The notes beneath the pieces were generated by a model, which did not search any database, was not told the DNA's origin, and worked only from the letters and a program-made list of their open reading frames with translations. Of a DNA stretch of 20,837 bases, positions 1 to 6,603 are shown piece by piece. The translations under genes were made by a program, and so were the position numbers. The stretch spans positions 19,036-39,872 of the forward strand of contig DCDL01000010.1 of the NCBI GenBank assembly GCA_002316385.1. The letters run 5' to 3'. The stretch comes from Clostridium sp. UBA1056 (GTDB lineage: Bacteria > Bacillota > Clostridia > Clostridiales > Clostridiaceae). Position 1 is the stretch's first letter, and every line of letters starts with the position of its first letter.

Positions 1-18
1 TTATTTTCAGATGCCTTA

Positions 19-729
19 TTATTTTCTTAAATCAGCTAAGATTTCAGTTTTACTTTTAGTTTTATCATCTACATGTTTAATTATTCTAGCAGGAGATCCA
101 GCTACAACTACATTTTCTGGGATATCTTCTGTAACTATAGCACCAGCAGCTACCACTGAATGATTTCCTATCTTGACCCCTTCTAAGATTACTGCATTAG
201 CTCCAATTAGTACATGATCACCAATTTCACATGGAGACTTACTTGGTGGTTCTAGAACTCCAGCAACCACTGCCCCAGCTCCAAGGTGTACCCCTTTACC
301 AAGTTTTCCTCTAGCACCTACAACAGCATTCATATCCACCATGGTTTCATCACCGATTTCAGCACCTATATTAATAACAGCACCCATCATAATAACAGCA
401 TTATTTCCAATAGAAACTCTATCACGAATTATTGCACCTGGCTCGATTCTAGCATTTATACCTCTTGTATCAAGCATAGGGATAGCAGAGTTTCTTCTAT
501 CAGATTCAATTCTGTAGTTATGTATTTTGCCTTTATTTTCTTCTAAAAACTTATTTATATCAGAGCTGTCACCAAATAAAACATAGAAGCTGCCTTCACC
601 AAAACAGTCTATATTTTCAAAGCTGCAATCTTTTAAATCACCTTTAATATAAGCCTTGACAGGGGTTGATTTTCTTGATTCCTTTATAAATCTAGCAATT
701 TCATATGGGTCAGTAAAATTATATTCCAT
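19..729 (-). CDS. dapH: 2,3,4,5-tetrahydropyridine-2,6-dicarboxylate N-acetyltransferase
   Basis: This enzyme acetylates tetrahydrodipicolinate with acetyl-CoA, the first committed step of the acetylase branch of lysine/diaminopimelate synthesis in the cytosol. The 236-residue product matches the usual DapH length. The N-terminal domain (about 1-85) opens with MEYNFTDPYEIARFI. Residues 90-215 form hexapeptide repeats of the left-handed beta-helix type (IGNNAVIMMGAVINIGAEIG, then IGANAVILEGVKIG) and end with the acyltransferase motif VVVAGSPARII. An in-frame ATG 12 codons upstream exists, but AAAGGAG at 738-744 lies 8 nt before the ATG at 729, and the upstream ATG falls at the expected transcription start, so I chose 729. 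It stands alone on the minus strand, apart from asd-dapA-dapB. The specific acetylase (not succinylase) assignment rests on the DapH-type N-terminus and on the low-GC Gram-positive context. Confidence 0.93.
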   Translation of the reverse strand: MEYNFTDPYEIARFIKESRKSTPVKAYIKGDLKDCSFENIDCFGEGSFYVLFGDSSDINKFLEENKGKIHNYRIESDRRNSAIPMLDTRGINARIEPGAIIRDRVSIGNNAVIMMGAVINIGAEIGDETMVDMNAVVGARGKLGKGVHLGAGAVVAGVLEPPSKSPCEIGDHVLIGANAVILEGVKIGNHSVVAAGAIVTEDIPENVVVAGSPARIIKHVDDKTKSKTEILADLRK

Positions 730-771
730 ACCTCTAACTCCTTTCGACAAGTAATATATATTCATTTATAT

Positions 772-800
772 ATTATCCTAAAACTCTACATTAATTATAA
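772..800 (-). promoter_or_regulatory. candidate promoter of dapH
   Basis: Read on the minus strand, TTATAA (795-800) and GATAAT (772-777) are separated by 17 nt. That gives a start near 765 and a leader of about 36 nt before the dapH ATG. The spacing is right but both boxes are only 4/6 and 5/6 matches in very AT-rich DNA, so this is tentative. Confidence 0.35.
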
Positions 801-898
801 ATAAATAAGATATTTTTGAATATAATACTTAATATACTTAATTTACTAATATAGTTATATCATAAAAATCATATATAATGGAACATTTTATTTGTAAA

Positions 899-907
899 TG
901 GTATAAT
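899..907 (+). promoter_or_regulatory. extended -10 promoter of the cobO/aminotransferase pair
   Basis: TGGTATAAT is a perfect extended -10 element (TGnTATAAT). No good -35 box lies 16-18 nt upstream, which is tolerated for extended -10 promoters. The predicted start near 914 would give a leader of about 26 nt carrying AGGAGGT at 927-933. Dependence of the downstream aminotransferase on this promoter is inferred from the 19-nt gap between the genes. Confidence 0.5.
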
Positions 908-939
908 AAAATTAAAATATAGGCCTAGGAGGTAAAAAC

Positions 940-1479
940 ATGGGAAACTTAAACAAAGGATATATTCAAATATATACTGGAAATGGAAAAGGAAAAACTA
1001 CAGCAGCTGTAGGGCTTGCTACTAGAGCAGCAGGAAATAAATTTAGAGTATGCATGGTTCAATTTTTAAAAAGTGGAGTAACAGGAGAATTAGAATCAGC
1101 TAAACTTATGGCTCCATATTTTACTATTCATAGATTTGAAAAACCTAGAGGGTTTTTCTGGACATTAAATGATCAAGAAAAATTAGAGCTAAAAGAAGAT
1201 ATTCAAGAAGCGTATAAGTTTTGTATAAAGCAATTGGAAGAAGGAAACTGCGATATACTAATAATGGATGAGATAATGGGAACTTTATCTAATGGATTAA
1301 TTACAGAGGAGCAATTAATAGAGCTTATAGATAAAAAGCCAGATGATGTGGAACTTATAATGACAGGTAGAAATGTACCAGAGTCAATAATGCAAAGAGC
1401 TAACCTAGTTACTGAAATGAAAGATATTAAGCACTACTTTGAGGAAGGTGTTCCAGCAAGGAAAGGAATAGAATTCTAA
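940..1479 (+). CDS. cobO: corrinoid (cob(I)yrinic acid a,c-diamide) adenosyltransferase, CobO/BtuR family
   Basis: The protein transfers the 5'-deoxyadenosyl group of ATP to cob(I)alamin or cobyrinic acid diamide, making adenosylcobalamin-type cofactors in the cytosol. Its 179 residues are near the family's usual size. The P-loop GNGKGKTT is at 14-21, a Walker-B-like strand DILIMDEIMG at 105-114, the TGRN-P motif at 142-147, and the typical C-terminal RKGIEF at 174-179. A strong AGGAGGT lies 7 nt before the ATG. It is 19 nt upstream of an aminotransferase gene and probably cotranscribed with it. No other cobalamin gene is in the window, so it may serve salvage of imported corrinoid rather than a local biosynthetic cluster. 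Whether its in vivo substrate is cobyrinic diamide or cobalamin cannot be told from sequence. Confidence 0.9.
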   Translation: MGNLNKGYIQIYTGNGKGKTTAAVGLATRAAGNKFRVCMVQFLKSGVTGELESAKLMAPYFTIHRFEKPRGFFWTLNDQEKLELKEDIQEAYKFCIKQLEEGNCDILIMDEIMGTLSNGLITEEQLIELIDKKPDDVELIMTGRNVPESIMQRANLVTEMKDIKHYFEEGVPARKGIEF

Positions 1480-1498
1480 GGAATATAGGGTATAAATT

Positions 1499-2653
1499 AT
1501 GAGATTGTCAAGTAGTGTAGACAACATAGAAATATCAGGGATAAGAAAGTTTTATAATAAGGTTGCTAAAATAGATGGTGCAATCTCATTAACTTTAGGT
1601 GAGCCAGATTTTAAAATGCCTGTGGAAATAAAAGAGGCTATAAAAAGGTCCATAGATGAAGATAAAACTACCTACACTCCTAATGCTGGAATTGAAGAGT
1701 TGAGAGAAGAAATTTCAAAGTATCTAAAGTCTTTAAATATAGATTTTTTTAAGGAAGAAATATGCGTAACCGTAGGAGGAAGTGAGGGGTTATTATCAAC
1801 TTTTACTGGAATATTAAATCATGGAGATAAAGTTCTAATACCGACTATTGCATATCCTGCCTATGAAAATTGTGTTAAAATCCTTGGCGGAGAGGTTATA
1901 AATTATAATCTTAAAGAAGATCTATCTATAGATATGGAAGAATTGAAGAGAGTTGTAGAGCAAGAATGCCCGAAGGTGATGGTAGTATCTCACCCATCAA
2001 ATCCTACAGGTAGACTTATGACCAAAGAACAATGTGATGAGCTATTCAATATATTAAGAGATAAAGATATATTAATCATGAGTGATGAAATCTATAGTTC
2101 CATTATATTTGGCGAGTTTAATTCCATATCACAGTATAAAGAACTAAAAAATAAACTAGTACTTATAGGTGGATTTTCGAAGATGTTTTCCATGACAGGA
2201 ATGAGAACAGGTTATGTATGTGCTCCAGAATGGATATTAAAGAACATAATAAAGGTTCATCAATACAATGTGTCTTGTGCCCCATCTATTGGTCAATATG
2301 GAGCTTTAGAAGGGCTTAAAAAATCTATGTATCATATAGATTACATAAAAGCGAATTTAAAATTAAGAAGAGACTATGTATATGATAGACTTATTTCTAT
2401 GGGGCTTGAAGTTGTAAGACCGGAAGGAGCCTTTTATATATTTCCATCTATAAAAAAACTTGGATTTAGTAGTGAAGAGTTTTGTGAAAAACTACTTAAA
2501 GATACTAAAGTAGCTGTAGTACCGGGAACTGCCTTTGGAGAAGGTGGAGAAGGCTATGTAAGAATTTCTTATTGTTACAGCATGGAAGATTTAAAATTAG
2601 CTTTAGATTTCATGGAAGAATGGTTAAATAAATTAAAGTTAAATAGTAAATAA
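1499..2653 (+). CDS. class I/II PLP-dependent aminotransferase, candidate N-acetyl-diaminopimelate aminotransferase
   Basis: This 384-residue fold-type I aminotransferase has the expected residues. They are HPSNPTG with Asn168, the PLP-ring Asp in SDEIY (Asp196, Tyr199), the Schiff-base Lys228 in GGFSKMF, Arg236 in GMRTGY, and the substrate carboxylate-binding Arg355 in VRISY. The N-terminal GEPDF motif (34-38) and YTPNAG (59-64) are typical of the aspartate/aromatic/PatA group. It starts at ATG 1499 behind a modest AGGG at 1487-1490, 19 nt after cobO, and converges on dapB across a shared terminator. The location inside a dapH/dapB/dapA/asd block suggests it converts N-acetyl-2-amino-6-oxopimelate to N-acetyl-LL-diaminopimelate. 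This is inferred from context only. A general aspartate or aromatic aminotransferase is the alternative. Confidence 0.9.
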   Translation: MRLSSSVDNIEISGIRKFYNKVAKIDGAISLTLGEPDFKMPVEIKEAIKRSIDEDKTTYTPNAGIEELREEISKYLKSLNIDFFKEEICVTVGGSEGLLSTFTGILNHGDKVLIPTIAYPAYENCVKILGGEVINYNLKEDLSIDMEELKRVVEQECPKVMVVSHPSNPTGRLMTKEQCDELFNILRDKDILIMSDEIYSSIIFGEFNSISQYKELKNKLVLIGGFSKMFSMTGMRTGYVCAPEWILKNIIKVHQYNVSCAPSIGQYGALEGLKKSMYHIDYIKANLKLRRDYVYDRLISMGLEVVRPEGAFYIFPSIKKLGFSSEEFCEKLLKDTKVAVVPGTAFGEGGEGYVRISYCYSMEDLKLALDFMEEWLNKLKLNSK

Positions 2654-2692
2654 AAAAATGGTGTGAAAGTCTATATTTTCACACCATTTTTT
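2653..2692. terminator. bidirectional intrinsic terminator between the aminotransferase gene and dapB
   Basis: A perfect 16-bp stem (2653-2668 with 2677-2692, core TGGTGTG/CACACCA) has an 8-nt loop and is flanked by A6 on the left and T6 on the right. It therefore can terminate transcripts from both converging genes. The left arm begins at the last base of the aminotransferase stop codon. Confidence 0.9.
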
Positions 2693-2724
2693 ATTTCTAT
2701 AATAGATATTATTCTATTTATATG

Positions 2725-3474
2725 CTATTTAACTACATCATCCATAGAATATAAGCCTTTTGGTTTATTGTGAACATATTCACAGGCTTTTAAAGCTCCT
2801 ACAGCAAATACTTCTCTTGAAATAGCAGAATGTTTAATTTCGATTACTTCACCCATACCTGCAAATATAACTTCATGGTCGCCTATAATATTTCCACCAC
2901 GAATTGCATGAATTCCTATTTCTTTGTGTTCTCTTTTAGAAATACCTTCTCTACCATAGTTGAAGGTTGTTTCTTCATCTATAGAATCTTTTATAGTATT
3001 AGCAAGAAGTAGTGCAGTACCACTTGGAGCATCTACCTTTTGATTGTGATGCTTTTCTATTATCTCAATATCGAAATCCATATAAAGCTTATTGCTAATA
3101 GATTTTAATAAATTGTTTATTATATTAATGCCTATAGACATATTAGCAGAGAAAAATACTGGAATCGAATTTTGTAATTCTTTAATATGAGCTATTTGTT
3201 CTGCTGTATAGCCAGTAGTACAAAATACTACTGGTAATGAATTATTTAAAGCGTATTTTGATATAGCGTCTAAACTTGAAGGTCTTGAAAAGTCTAAAAT
3301 TACATCTACTTTTTCTGTTACTTTATCTATAGAATCATAGATAGAGTAATCAAAATTAGTTTCTGTATTCATATCTACTCCAGCCTGAATTTTTAATGTG
3401 TCAGAAGTAGAAGCAACCTTTGAAATCATGTTACCCATTTTTCCGTTACATCCAACTAATAAAATATTTACCAT
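2725..3474 (-). CDS. dapB: 4-hydroxy-tetrahydrodipicolinate reductase
   Basis: DapB reduces 4-hydroxy-tetrahydrodipicolinate to tetrahydrodipicolinate with NAD(P)H, the substrate-forming step for DapH. The 249-residue product shows the N-terminal Rossmann nucleotide-binding motif VGCNGKMG (7-14), DFSRP (61-65), CTTGY (85-89), and the diagnostic catalytic/substrate loop EKHHNQKVDAPSGTA at 140-154 with the catalytic His and Lys. The C-terminal RGGNIIGDHEV (192-202) is also conserved. The ATG at 3474 lies 12 nt beyond the dapA stop. Its SD (AAAGGAG, 3482-3488) overlaps the dapA stop codon, which suggests translational coupling in a dapA-dapB transcript. Transcription ends at the 2653-2692 hairpin. 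Confidence 0.95.
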   Translation of the reverse strand: MVNILLVGCNGKMGNMISKVASTSDTLKIQAGVDMNTETNFDYSIYDSIDKVTEKVDVILDFSRPSSLDAISKYALNNSLPVVFCTTGYTAEQIAHIKELQNSIPVFFSANMSIGINIINNLLKSISNKLYMDFDIEIIEKHHNQKVDAPSGTALLLANTIKDSIDEETTFNYGREGISKREHKEIGIHAIRGGNIIGDHEVIFAGMGEVIEIKHSAISREVFAVGALKACEYVHNKPKGLYSMDDVVK

Positions 3475-3486
3475 GTATAGTCTCCT

Positions 3487-4365
3487 TTATATTAAGTCGT
3501 AATCTTTTAAAGCATCTTTTAAAGTATCTAAGTTCTTAGGGTCCATATCAACTAATGGAAGTCTTAAATTTCCTACGTTTCTACCCATAAGGTTTAAAGC
3601 AGTTTTTATAGGAATAGGGTTTGTTTCACAGAAACATGCATTAGTTAAAGGTATAGTCTTTAAAAATAAGTCTTGAGATGCTTTTATATCTCCATTAAAG
3701 AATAATTCACATATATCATGAACATCTTTAGGTACAATATTTGCGATAACTGATATTATTCCAAGTCCACCAATAGCAAGTGTAGGCAGGATTTCATTAT
3801 CATTTCCAGAATATATATCTAACTTATCTCCACATAAATATCTTATCTCTGCAATTTGGCTTATATTTCCACTAGCTTCTTTTACAGCTACAATATTATC
3901 TAGCTGGCAAAGTTCATGAAGAGCCTTTGGTGAAATATTCATACCAGTTCTAGATGGTACATTATATACTACGATAGGAGTTTTAACAGCCTCAGCGATA
4001 GTTTTAAAGTGAGCAATTAATCCTTTTGCAGAAGTTTTGTTATAGTAAGGATTAATTACTAAAAGTCCATCTACTCCAACAGATTCAGCAAATTTACTCA
4101 TCTCTACTGAAGACAGGGTATTATTACTACCAGTACCAGCTATAACAGGAATTCTTTTATTAACTGTATCTACAGTGAATTTTATAGTTGCTTTTCTTTC
4201 AGCTTCAGTCATAGTAGAGGCTTCTCCAGTTGTACCACATACTATAATAGCGTCAGTTTTATTTTCAATATGCCATTCGATTAATTCCTTTAACTTAGGA
4301 AAGTCTACACCATCTTTGTTAAATGGAGTTACAATTGCAACACCAGAGCCTTTAAAAATACTCAT
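3487..4365 (-). CDS. dapA: 4-hydroxy-tetrahydrodipicolinate synthase
   Basis: DapA condenses pyruvate with aspartate semialdehyde, the branch point into the lysine/DAP pathway. The 292-residue TIM-barrel protein has all expected active-site residues. They are Thr45-Thr46 in CGTTGE, Tyr108 in INPYYNK, Tyr134 in VVYNVPSRTG, Arg139, and the Schiff-base Lys162 in VAVKEASG. They lie one position later than in the E. coli enzyme. The start ATG is preceded by AAGAGGTG (4371-4378 region). It sits 176 nt downstream of asd on the same strand and 12 nt upstream of dapB. No strong terminator is visible between asd and dapA, so an asd-dapA-dapB transcript is likely. An additional internal promoter in the 4366-4541 gap cannot be excluded. 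Confidence 0.96.
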   Translation of the reverse strand: MSIFKGSGVAIVTPFNKDGVDFPKLKELIEWHIENKTDAIIVCGTTGEASTMTEAERKATIKFTVDTVNKRIPVIAGTGSNNTLSSVEMSKFAESVGVDGLLVINPYYNKTSAKGLIAHFKTIAEAVKTPIVVYNVPSRTGMNISPKALHELCQLDNIVAVKEASGNISQIAEIRYLCGDKLDIYSGNDNEILPTLAIGGLGIISVIANIVPKDVHDICELFFNGDIKASQDLFLKTIPLTNACFCETNPIPIKTALNLMGRNVGNLRLPLVDMDPKNLDTLKDALKDYDLI

Positions 4366-4541
4366 AAATACACCTCTTAAATCCTTATATTTTTAATAAC
4401 ACAGTAATAAGATAATAAAAACTTTATATTTATATATTTTAAATTATTGAAATTTAGATGAATTACTAAAATATATAAAATGTTATTCTATTCATATTAT
4501 ATGATAGAAGTTTTATATTATATAAGTTAGTATAAAAGTTT

Positions 4542-5543
4542 CTATTTTATTAAATCTTCTTTTACAAAAGCTTCTGCAATTTGCACTGCATTAAGAGCAG
4601 CTCCTTTTCTAATATTATCAGCTACTACCCAAAGATTAAGTCCATTATCCAAACTAAAATCACGTCTAATTCTTCCGATGTAAACATCATCATGACCTTC
4701 TATATCTATAGGCATAGGATAAATATTATTTTTAATATCATCCATCACAGTAATGCCAGGTAAAGTTTTAAATAAATCGAAGATATCATTCAATTCAAAG
4801 TTTTTTTCTAATTCTACGTTAATACTTTCACTATGTCCATGGAATACTGGTACTCTAACTGTAGTAGCAGTAACTTTGATCTGGTCATTATGAAGAATTT
4901 TATGAGTTTCATTTATCATCTTCATTTCTTCCTTTGTATAACCATTATCTAAGAAGATATCAATTTGTGGTATTACATTATAAGCTATTGGATATTGGAA
5001 CTTTTTAGGAGGGACTTTAGATGCTCCATCCTTTAAGTCATTAAAACCTTGAACTCCAGCACCAGAAACAGCTTGATAAGTTGAGTATACAACCCTTTTA
5101 ATTCCATATTTTAAATCAAGAGGCTTAAGAGCAACCATTGCTTGAATAGTAGAACAGTTAGGATTAGCAATAATACCATTATGCCATCTGATATCATCAC
5201 CATTTACCTCGGGAACTACTAATGGAACTTTAGGATCCATTCTCCATGCACTACTATTATCAATAACCACAGCACCATGATCTGCAAAAATAGGTGCAAA
5301 TTCTAAGCTAACATCTCCACCAGCTGAAAAAAGAGCTATGTGAATTTTTTTGTTAATTATATTTTCTTTCTTAAGTTCCTCTACCAATATATCCTTGCCA
5401 TCAAAAGATATAGTACTTCCAGCAGATCTAGCAGATGAGAAAAGATATAGATTATCTATTGGAAAGTTTCTTTCAGCTAAAATACTTATAAATTGTCTTC
5501 CAACCATTCCGGTAGCACCGACTATAGCAACATTGTATTTCAA
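4542..5543 (-). CDS. asd: aspartate-semialdehyde dehydrogenase, TTG start
   Basis: Asd reduces aspartyl-4-phosphate to aspartate semialdehyde, feeding both lysine/DAP and the threonine/methionine branch. From the TTG at 5543 the protein has 333 residues and begins (M)KYNVAIVGATGMVGRQF, placing the NADP-binding GATGMVG at 9-15. The catalytic cysteine is Cys130 in NPNCST. The substrate-binding Arg230 and catalytic His237 lie in RVPVFHGHSE. An in-frame ATG 37 codons upstream would add a Tyr/Asn/Leu-rich tail with no counterpart in the family and no SD. The TTG has GAGGTGG (5549-5555) 5 nt upstream, so I prefer it. The weak start codon together with a leader that can sequester this SD suggests translational control. 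dapA and dapB follow downstream. Confidence 0.92.
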   Translation of the reverse strand: MKYNVAIVGATGMVGRQFISILAERNFPIDNLYLFSSARSAGSTISFDGKDILVEELKKENIINKKIHIALFSAGGDVSLEFAPIFADHGAVVIDNSSAWRMDPKVPLVVPEVNGDDIRWHNGIIANPNCSTIQAMVALKPLDLKYGIKRVVYSTYQAVSGAGVQGFNDLKDGASKVPPKKFQYPIAYNVIPQIDIFLDNGYTKEEMKMINETHKILHNDQIKVTATTVRVPVFHGHSESINVELEKNFELNDIFDLFKTLPGITVMDDIKNNIYPMPIDIEGHDDVYIGRIRRDFSLDNGLNLWVVADNIRKGAALNAVQIAEAFVKEDLIK

Positions 5544-5548
5544 AAATA

Positions 5549-5612
5549 CCACCTCATTTAAGTTATATTTATAATACATTATATAACTTAAAGAGGTAAA
5601 GTTATATAACTT
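5549..5612 (-). promoter_or_regulatory. asd leader with three mutually exclusive pairing arms over the ribosome-binding site
   Basis: In the minus-strand RNA, arm A (5599-5609) pairs perfectly over 11 bp with arm B (5579-5589). The longer arm B (5581-5597) can instead pair over 17 bp, with one bulged base at 5556, with arm C (5551-5568, plus-strand text ACCTCATTTAAGTTATAT). Arm C contains GAGGU of the asd SD. The two helices share 5581-5589 and cannot coexist. A:B leaves the SD free and B:C hides it. The complementarity is directly visible. A switching function is inference. The same repeats could be a DNA operator, since ATATAACTT occurs in alternating orientation four times. Confidence 0.5.
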
Positions 5613-5619
5613 TATGAAA

Positions 5620-5648
5620 TTTATATATAAAATTTTATTATTGCTTAA
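5620..5648 (-). promoter_or_regulatory. candidate promoter of asd
   Basis: On the minus strand TTAAGC (5643-5648) and TATAAA (5620-5625) are 17 nt apart. The predicted start near 5613 would place the first pairing arm of the leader at about +4. The -10 is 5/6 and the -35 only 4/6. The A/T background makes this moderate evidence. Confidence 0.4.
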
Positions 5649-6105
5649 ATACATTGCAAGGAGTTAAGGACAAAGAAAAAAAAGTATAATGAGATTCATA
5701 TAAATAGTGGTTTAAGATATAGTGTTTAAGGGGGTTCAAGAAAAGGATAAAGGTTAAGTATATATGAAGAGTATAAAATTAAGTTCTTTCTACATGAATA
5801 ACTATATTAAAATATATTAAAAAATTATATTAAAAAATAAAAAATTTGTAGTTAGAGTTATAGAAAATTATGAAAGTAAATGGAATGTTAACTATATGAA
5901 TTTTATTTATTATCTGATATTTTGTTGCAATTTGTAATTTTAAGAGTAATTGGCAGATTAAAATAGTTTGACAACTCACAGAATCATGTGTTAATATTAT
6001 AAAAAATGAATTTATTATTATTTTTATTTTCATACTTTTAACAATTAAGACTACTAAAATTCATATCCACATAGTAAATATAAAATGATTATAATTGATT
6101 TTAAT

Positions 6106-6134
6106 ATTATGAAATAATTTCATAATGGTATAAT
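6106..6134 (+). promoter_or_regulatory. 21-bp perfect palindrome abutting an extended -10 box
   Basis: The arms ATTATGAAAT (6106-6115) and ATTTCATAAT (6117-6126) form a perfect dyad around one central A. The right arm runs straight into TGGTATAAT (6126-6134), a perfect extended -10 element. The dyad covers the -35 to -15 interval and so looks like a repressor operator. Transcription would start near 6141 and run towards oppB, 463 nt away. Whether this drives the opp operon or a small RNA is unknown. Confidence 0.45.
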
Positions 6135-6264
6135 TTAAAAGCTTGTGACTTTCTTATTGTGGGAATTATCAAAATATTTGAAAGGGACAAATTATTTAAA
6201 TAAATCGATTTAAAAGTTTTATAGTAACATTCCAAATGTATTTTAGTAAAGTTAAAAGAATGAT

Positions 6265-6355
6265 CCTTACTAGGTTTATTAATAGTGTGGGAGGTGTTAG
6301 TAAGGGGAAATAATTTATGAAATTTCAAAAGTTAAGCGAGGCTAAAAGAAAATAA
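6265..6355 (+). other. possible leader peptide frame with its SD inside a hairpin
   Basis: TAAGGGG (6301-6307) precedes an ATG at 6317 that opens a 12-codon frame, MKFQKLSEAKRK, ending at 6355. Five of the 12 residues are Lys or Arg. The SD overlaps the right arm of an 8-bp perfect inverted repeat (CCTTACTA 6265-6272, TAGTAAGG 6298-6305). The SD-to-ATG stretch resembles that of the oppA genes, so it could be a leader peptide or the stub of a lost oppA copy. It may also be chance, because AAA codons are common in this DNA. Confidence 0.25.
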
Positions 6356-6514
6356 TGAGGTGCTAAGGTTTTTGATATAAAATAAAAACACTTTATCTTA
6401 TGGGATAAGTAATTATGTATACGATATCATGTATAAACTTGTAAATGCGCTGAAAATTTACATTTCGTTTATAGGAGTCTATAGGTGAGGTGTAATTTCT
6501 GATAATGTCTCATT
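6354..6514 (+). promoter_or_regulatory. structured opp leader candidate
   Basis: A nested hairpin has an outer stem TATAAAC/GTTTATA (6432-6438 with 6467-6473) and an inner stem TGTAAAT/ATTTACA (6440-6446 with 6456-6462) with loop GCGCTGAAA. TATAG (6470-6474) can alternatively pair with CTATA (6479-6483). A distant helix AATGAGGTG (6354-6362) with TGTCTCATT (6506-6514), including three G-U pairs, could close the whole domain. No known riboswitch consensus is recognised. The region lies 90 nt upstream of oppB. Individual stems are clear. The overall fold is inference. Confidence 0.3.
6444..6485 (+). promoter_or_regulatory. possible opp promoter overlapped by a CodY-like box
   Basis: AATGCGCTGAAAATT (6444-6458) matches the CodY consensus AATTTTCWGAAAATT at 12 of 15 positions. 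It overlaps TTTACA (6457-6462), which is 17 nt from TATAGG (6480-6485), a possible -35/-10 pair. CodY control of peptide uptake operons is established in Firmicutes, and the overlap would fit repression. The -10 is only 4/6, so this competes with the upstream promoter at 6126-6134 as the opp start. Confidence 0.3.
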
Positions 6515-6603
6515 GCACTTGAGGTAGAAAAAGGTTAATGTTGGGGGAAATGCAGTAGATGGGGATTTTATTGCATACTTTTACTTAAAATGGAGGGAGA
6601 ACG

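Larger units (their letters stand above)
5649..6603. other. gene-poor region between asd and oppB
   Basis: About 950 bp without a convincing protein gene on either strand. It holds a palindrome and extended -10 box (6106-6134), an inverted repeat 6265-6272/6298-6305, a 12-codon frame (6317-6355), and a long hairpin (6432-6473). Another 18-codon frame (5764-5820, starting MKSIKLSSFY) follows a purine-rich stretch, but I see no support beyond its start. TTGACA at 5968-5973 has only a poor -10 (TAATAT, 18 nt away) and no obvious gene behind it. I found no lysine riboswitch or T-box consensus on either strand. Confidence 0.6.

Noticed and set aside
4542..5654. Longer asd starting at the ATG at 5654 or at 5579
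   Set aside because: The added residues are not Asd-like and have no SD. The extension would be encoded by the paired leader arms. The TTG at 5543 has a well-spaced GAGGTGG.
5830..6328. Two minus-strand frames of 67 and 73 codons in the asd-oppB gap
   Set aside because: Composition is Ile/Asn/Lys/Phe-biased as expected from AT-rich noncoding DNA. No SD or recognisable motif is present.
5544..6603. Lysine riboswitch or T-box upstream of asd or oppB
   Set aside because: A GAGGTGC at 6357-6363 recalls the lysine-riboswitch start, but the remaining conserved blocks are missing in either orientation. No GGTGG-ACCGCG T-box core is present.
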